A stretch of 64,000 nucleotides of DNA, from assembly GCA_025642065.1 (NCBI GenBank), contig JAODUP010000916.1, positions 90,001-154,000 on the forward strand, given 5' to 3'. Both the position numbers and the translations under genes were made by a program. Positions 61,113-64,000 of the stretch are shown piece after piece; position 1 is the stretch's first letter; every line of letters begins with the position of its first letter. The notes under the pieces were generated by a model. That model worked only from the letters and a program-made list of their open reading frames with translations, did not search any database and was not told where the DNA came from. Source of the DNA: Paralvinella palmiformis (lineage: Eukaryota; Annelida; Polychaeta; Terebellida; Alvinellidae).

Positions 61113-61351
61113 TGGCATCAGTGTGGTGAACATTCATTTATTACAGAGATAGAGCACCGACATACTACACATACTGCGATACTATACCTTGTTTGATACT
61201 AACTTTGATACCAACTCCGATACTAGCTTTGACCACGATCGTCGCCACCACAGTGGTCAGCCATCACGCCACGACAACGATAAACCGAACCTGAGTGACT
61301 ATTACGCGCAGAAGATACGACAAAGTTCGGACGCAATCGTACCCGTCCGGA

Positions 61352-61403
61352 ATGCGGAGTCTTAACTTGACGTTTGTGTTATTAGTGTGTATCTCGATGA
61401 AAG
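61352..61403 (+). CDS. First coding exon: signal peptide of a secreted or membrane protein
   Basis: The ATG at 61352 opens MRSLNLTFVLLVCISMK: short basic start, a ten-residue hydrophobic core and small residues, a typical signal peptide. TGA is in frame upstream at 61292. After 17 codons and one base the sequence reads AAAG|GTAATG, a good donor in phase 1, the phase usually found after signal peptides. The leader (about 61140-61351) is balanced in GC, unlike the surrounding repeats. No further exon was found before the window ends, so the mature protein is unknown. Confidence 0.6.
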
Positions 61404-62573
61404 GTAATGTATAAAACAATTTCGTCATCATTATAATTTTTGCTGTTTTATTTTACTGTTATTAATTTTGTTGTTGTTGTTATTGTTTACATTCTGTTGA
61501 TGACGTCACTTTTGTATGGTTTCAGGACGCAAATAATAACTTATCGGAAGTGCTTTCGCAAACTTTTATCCTTTAATATACCATGGTTTATGGTCTTTTT
61601 TATGGATCAACTAGGTTCGGGACAGACTGTAAAAAATCTAATTCAGCCAATATTTATCAATATGCTATTCCCGTTAATGGTTATCCATAGCAATACACCC
61701 ACCCACCCCTACACAACCACCCCTCACACACATCTGCATCGATTTATACGATACAACATTTGGCAAAGATCTGTCCAAACATCCATTTTTATATGTTCTC
61801 CTTATAGCACCAGAACACAACTAAATGCCATCCGAATGAAGTACTTTAGAAACATCCCATTTGTTGGGGGGGGGGGGGCTTCTTCTAAACCGTTCACAGT
61901 CAAGTTAATTACTAACAGAATGGAGGGGGGGGGGGCTATTTCAATTAAACGACGTACCCAGTGTTATGTCGCCAGTTTTAACTTCGTTTCCGCCATTTTC
62001 CCATTCTATTTTCTCTGGTCGTGTTTTGTTTTCTGACGACATTTTGCGAAGTTAAGTCGTCGACGGCGAAGCGGATGTCACCAAATATCATCCATAGTTA
62101 ATTAACAGCTAGCTGTCAACAAGCTCCGACAGGTGTTGGACTGACACGAAACATTACGTACGATGTTTTAAATGGACGATTAGTAACTTTTTAATAAAAC
62201 AAAAACACGGGATATAACTTTTAGGGAATATGGCAGGAGTGTTATTTGCCGTGTTTCTTATCATAAAATGTTTATGTATTAGTAAAGTAAACTGGTGACG
62301 GCGCTCTGGGCGTTAAATATGCTAATTAGGGGAAAGTGATGTTTTAAAATAATCCATTATTATATTATCGTAACGATGTTTCTCAGATCAAGGTCAATAA
62401 CTGGGTCACTTCCGGGTCAAATAGCTTTTTATTGCCCGCCTCGTGAGGGGGAGGAGTTCTCGTCCTTGTTGTTCATGTTGTGTTGTTTTCCATGTTGTTG
62501 TTGGATGTGGCGACGATGATGTTGTACTTATCCCAATCAATTGTTGTGAAGATGTTATTAAGTTACGTTTTTT
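61404..62573 (+). other. Presumed first intron of the signal-peptide gene
   Basis: A 198-codon frame at 61440-62036 is rich in Phe, Ile and Thr, passes through two G-runs and carries no domain, so it is taken as intronic noise. Confidence 0.4.
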
Positions 62574-62722
62574 CCGCCTCCGTGGTGTAGCAGTAGTGTG
62601 TTAGAGCACATATCACCACCGCCCGTGTTCGAATCTCGCCGTCGGCATATCTGAAGGGTGTTTTTGCACAAAAGTGGCCGTAAAACATCAGCAATCATTA
62701 TCATCATCATCAATCATCATCC
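62574..62722 (+). mobile_element. SINE-A copy with internal deletion
   Basis: Head CCGCCTCCGTGGTGTAGCAG, B box GTGTTCGAATCTC, then GGCATATCTGAAGGGTGTTT jumps straight to TTGCACAAAAGTGGCCGTAA. About 60 bases of the body are lost. The tail is (ATC)n-rich. It lies between the signal exon and the large minisatellite. Confidence 0.85.
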
Positions 62723-62778
62723 TATAGAATTGTCTTTGTTGATATTTATTTGGTGATATGTAGATTTCTGAAACTTGT

Positions 62779-64000
62779 ACTATTATTACTATTACCACCA
62801 CAACCACCACCACCACTACCACTAGTACTACACTACTACTACAACTACTACTACTACCACCACCAGAACAACCACCACCACCACCACTAGTACTACACTA
62901 CTACTACAACTACTACTACCACCACCACCACAACCACCACCACAACCACCACCACCAGCACCACCACAAGTACTACACTACTACTACAACTACTACTACC
63001 ACCACCACCACAACCACCACCACCACCACCACTAGTACTACAACTACTACTACTACTACCACCACAACCACCACCACCATCACCACTAGTACTACACTAC
63101 TACTACAACTACTACTACTACCACCAACACAACCACCACCACCACCACCACTAGTACTACACTACTACTACAACTACTACTACCACCACCACCGCAACCA
63201 CCACCACCACCACTAGTACTACACTACTACTACAACTACTACTACTACCACCACAACCACCACCACCACCACCACTAGTACTACACTACTACTACAACTA
63301 CTACTAAGACCACCACCACAACCACCACCACCACTAGTACTACACTACTACAACTACTACTACCACCACCACAACCGCCACCACCACCACCACTAGTACT
63401 ACACTACTACTACAACTACTACTACCACCACAACCACCACCACCACTAGTACTACACTACTACTACAACTACTACTACTACCACCACCACAACCACCACC
63501 ACCACTACCACTAGTACTACACTACTACTACAACTACTACTACTACTACCACCACAACCACCACCACCACCACTAGTACTACACTACTACTACAACTACT
63601 ACTACCACCACCACCACAACCACCACCACCACCACCACTAGTACTACACTACTACTACAACTACTACAACTAACACCACCACAACCACCACCACTACTAC
63701 CACTAGTACTACACTACTACTACAACTACTACTACTACTACCACAACCACCACCACCACTACCACTAGTACTACACTACTACTACTATTACCACCACAAC
63801 CATCACCACCACCACCACTAGTACTACACTACTACTACAACTACTACTACCACCACAACCACCACCACCACTAGTACTACACTACTACTACAACTACTAC
63901 TACCACCACCACCACAACCACCACCACCACTACCACTACCACTAGCACTACACTACTACTACAACTACTACTACCACCACCACCACAACCACCACCACTA
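62779..64000. repeat. About 60-bp CAC/ACT triplet minisatellite
   Basis: Nineteen units, each with a block of (CCA)n, CACTAGTACTACACTACTAC and (CTA)n. The CTAGTACTACACTAC mark recurs every 55-70 bases. Unit length varies by multiples of three. It continues beyond the window. Confidence 0.95.

Noticed and set aside
60680..61133. Minus-strand frames of 107 and 135 codons
   Set aside because: They run through (GATA)n, (TA)n and (GA)n tracts and overlap the better-supported plus-strand promoter.
61440..62036. 198-codon plus-strand frame
   Set aside because: No ATG in good context, passes through two long G-runs, biased composition and no domain. It lies in the presumed first intron.

Overview
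The window is nuclear DNA of an animal: AT-rich, intron-bearing and crowded with transposable elements, microsatellites and tRNA-derived SINEs. No operons, rRNA, mitochondrial or bacterial genes were seen. The mix of elements (CR1/L2-like LINE, ISL2EU-type transposon with a YqaJ nuclease, hAT, gypsy and PIF/Harbinger traces, and several SINE families with A and B boxes) fits a marine invertebrate, most likely a lophotrochozoan such as a gastropod mollusc. That placement is inference.

Host genes are sparse. The best supported is a minus-strand gene at 23961-27707. Its large exon has an in-frame stop just before a well-placed ATG, and it ends in a splice donor whose phase matches a second exon 2 kb away. 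It encodes a Ser-rich, acidic N-terminal region followed by a helical domain that I cannot name. At 13533-14243 (minus) lies an intronless acidic 236-residue ORF. At 61104-61403 (plus) a TATA box, a 5' leader and a 17-residue signal peptide ending in a consensus donor mark the first exon of a secreted or membrane protein whose remainder lies beyond the window. A THAP-like zinc-finger start at 36389 may be host or transposon.

Region by region: 1-11.7 kb is repeats and SINEs with LINE and gypsy scraps; 11.77-12.42 kb is a TTAA-flanked non-autonomous transposon; 13.5-14.3 kb is the acidic gene; 15.5-16.1 kb holds short tandem repeats; 17.6-22.4 kb holds three SINE families and a hAT-like MITE; 24-27.7 kb is the two-exon gene; 29.2-30.1 kb is a non-autonomous relative of the ISL2EU element; 30.35-31.76 kb is a terminal-inverted-repeat element followed by a palindrome; 32.5-35.7 kb is a decayed ISL2EU element (DDE transposase on plus, YqaJ-PHD protein on minus, convergent); 38.5-42.3 kb is a SINE followed by a decayed LINE; 43-52.5 kb has Harbinger and hAT traces and more SINEs; 55.3-59.3 kb has two minisatellites (18 bp and 33 bp); 61.1 kb is the secreted-protein promoter; and 62.8-64 kb is an approximately 60-bp CAC/ACT minisatellite that runs off the end.

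The autonomous elements seen are broken by stops, frameshifts or lost catalytic residues. Several SINE insertions still have intact target-site duplications. I found no convincing new defence or biosynthetic system. The most interesting content is the ISL2EU/YqaJ-PHD locus with its non-autonomous derivative, the undescribed SINE families, and the unidentified two-exon gene.
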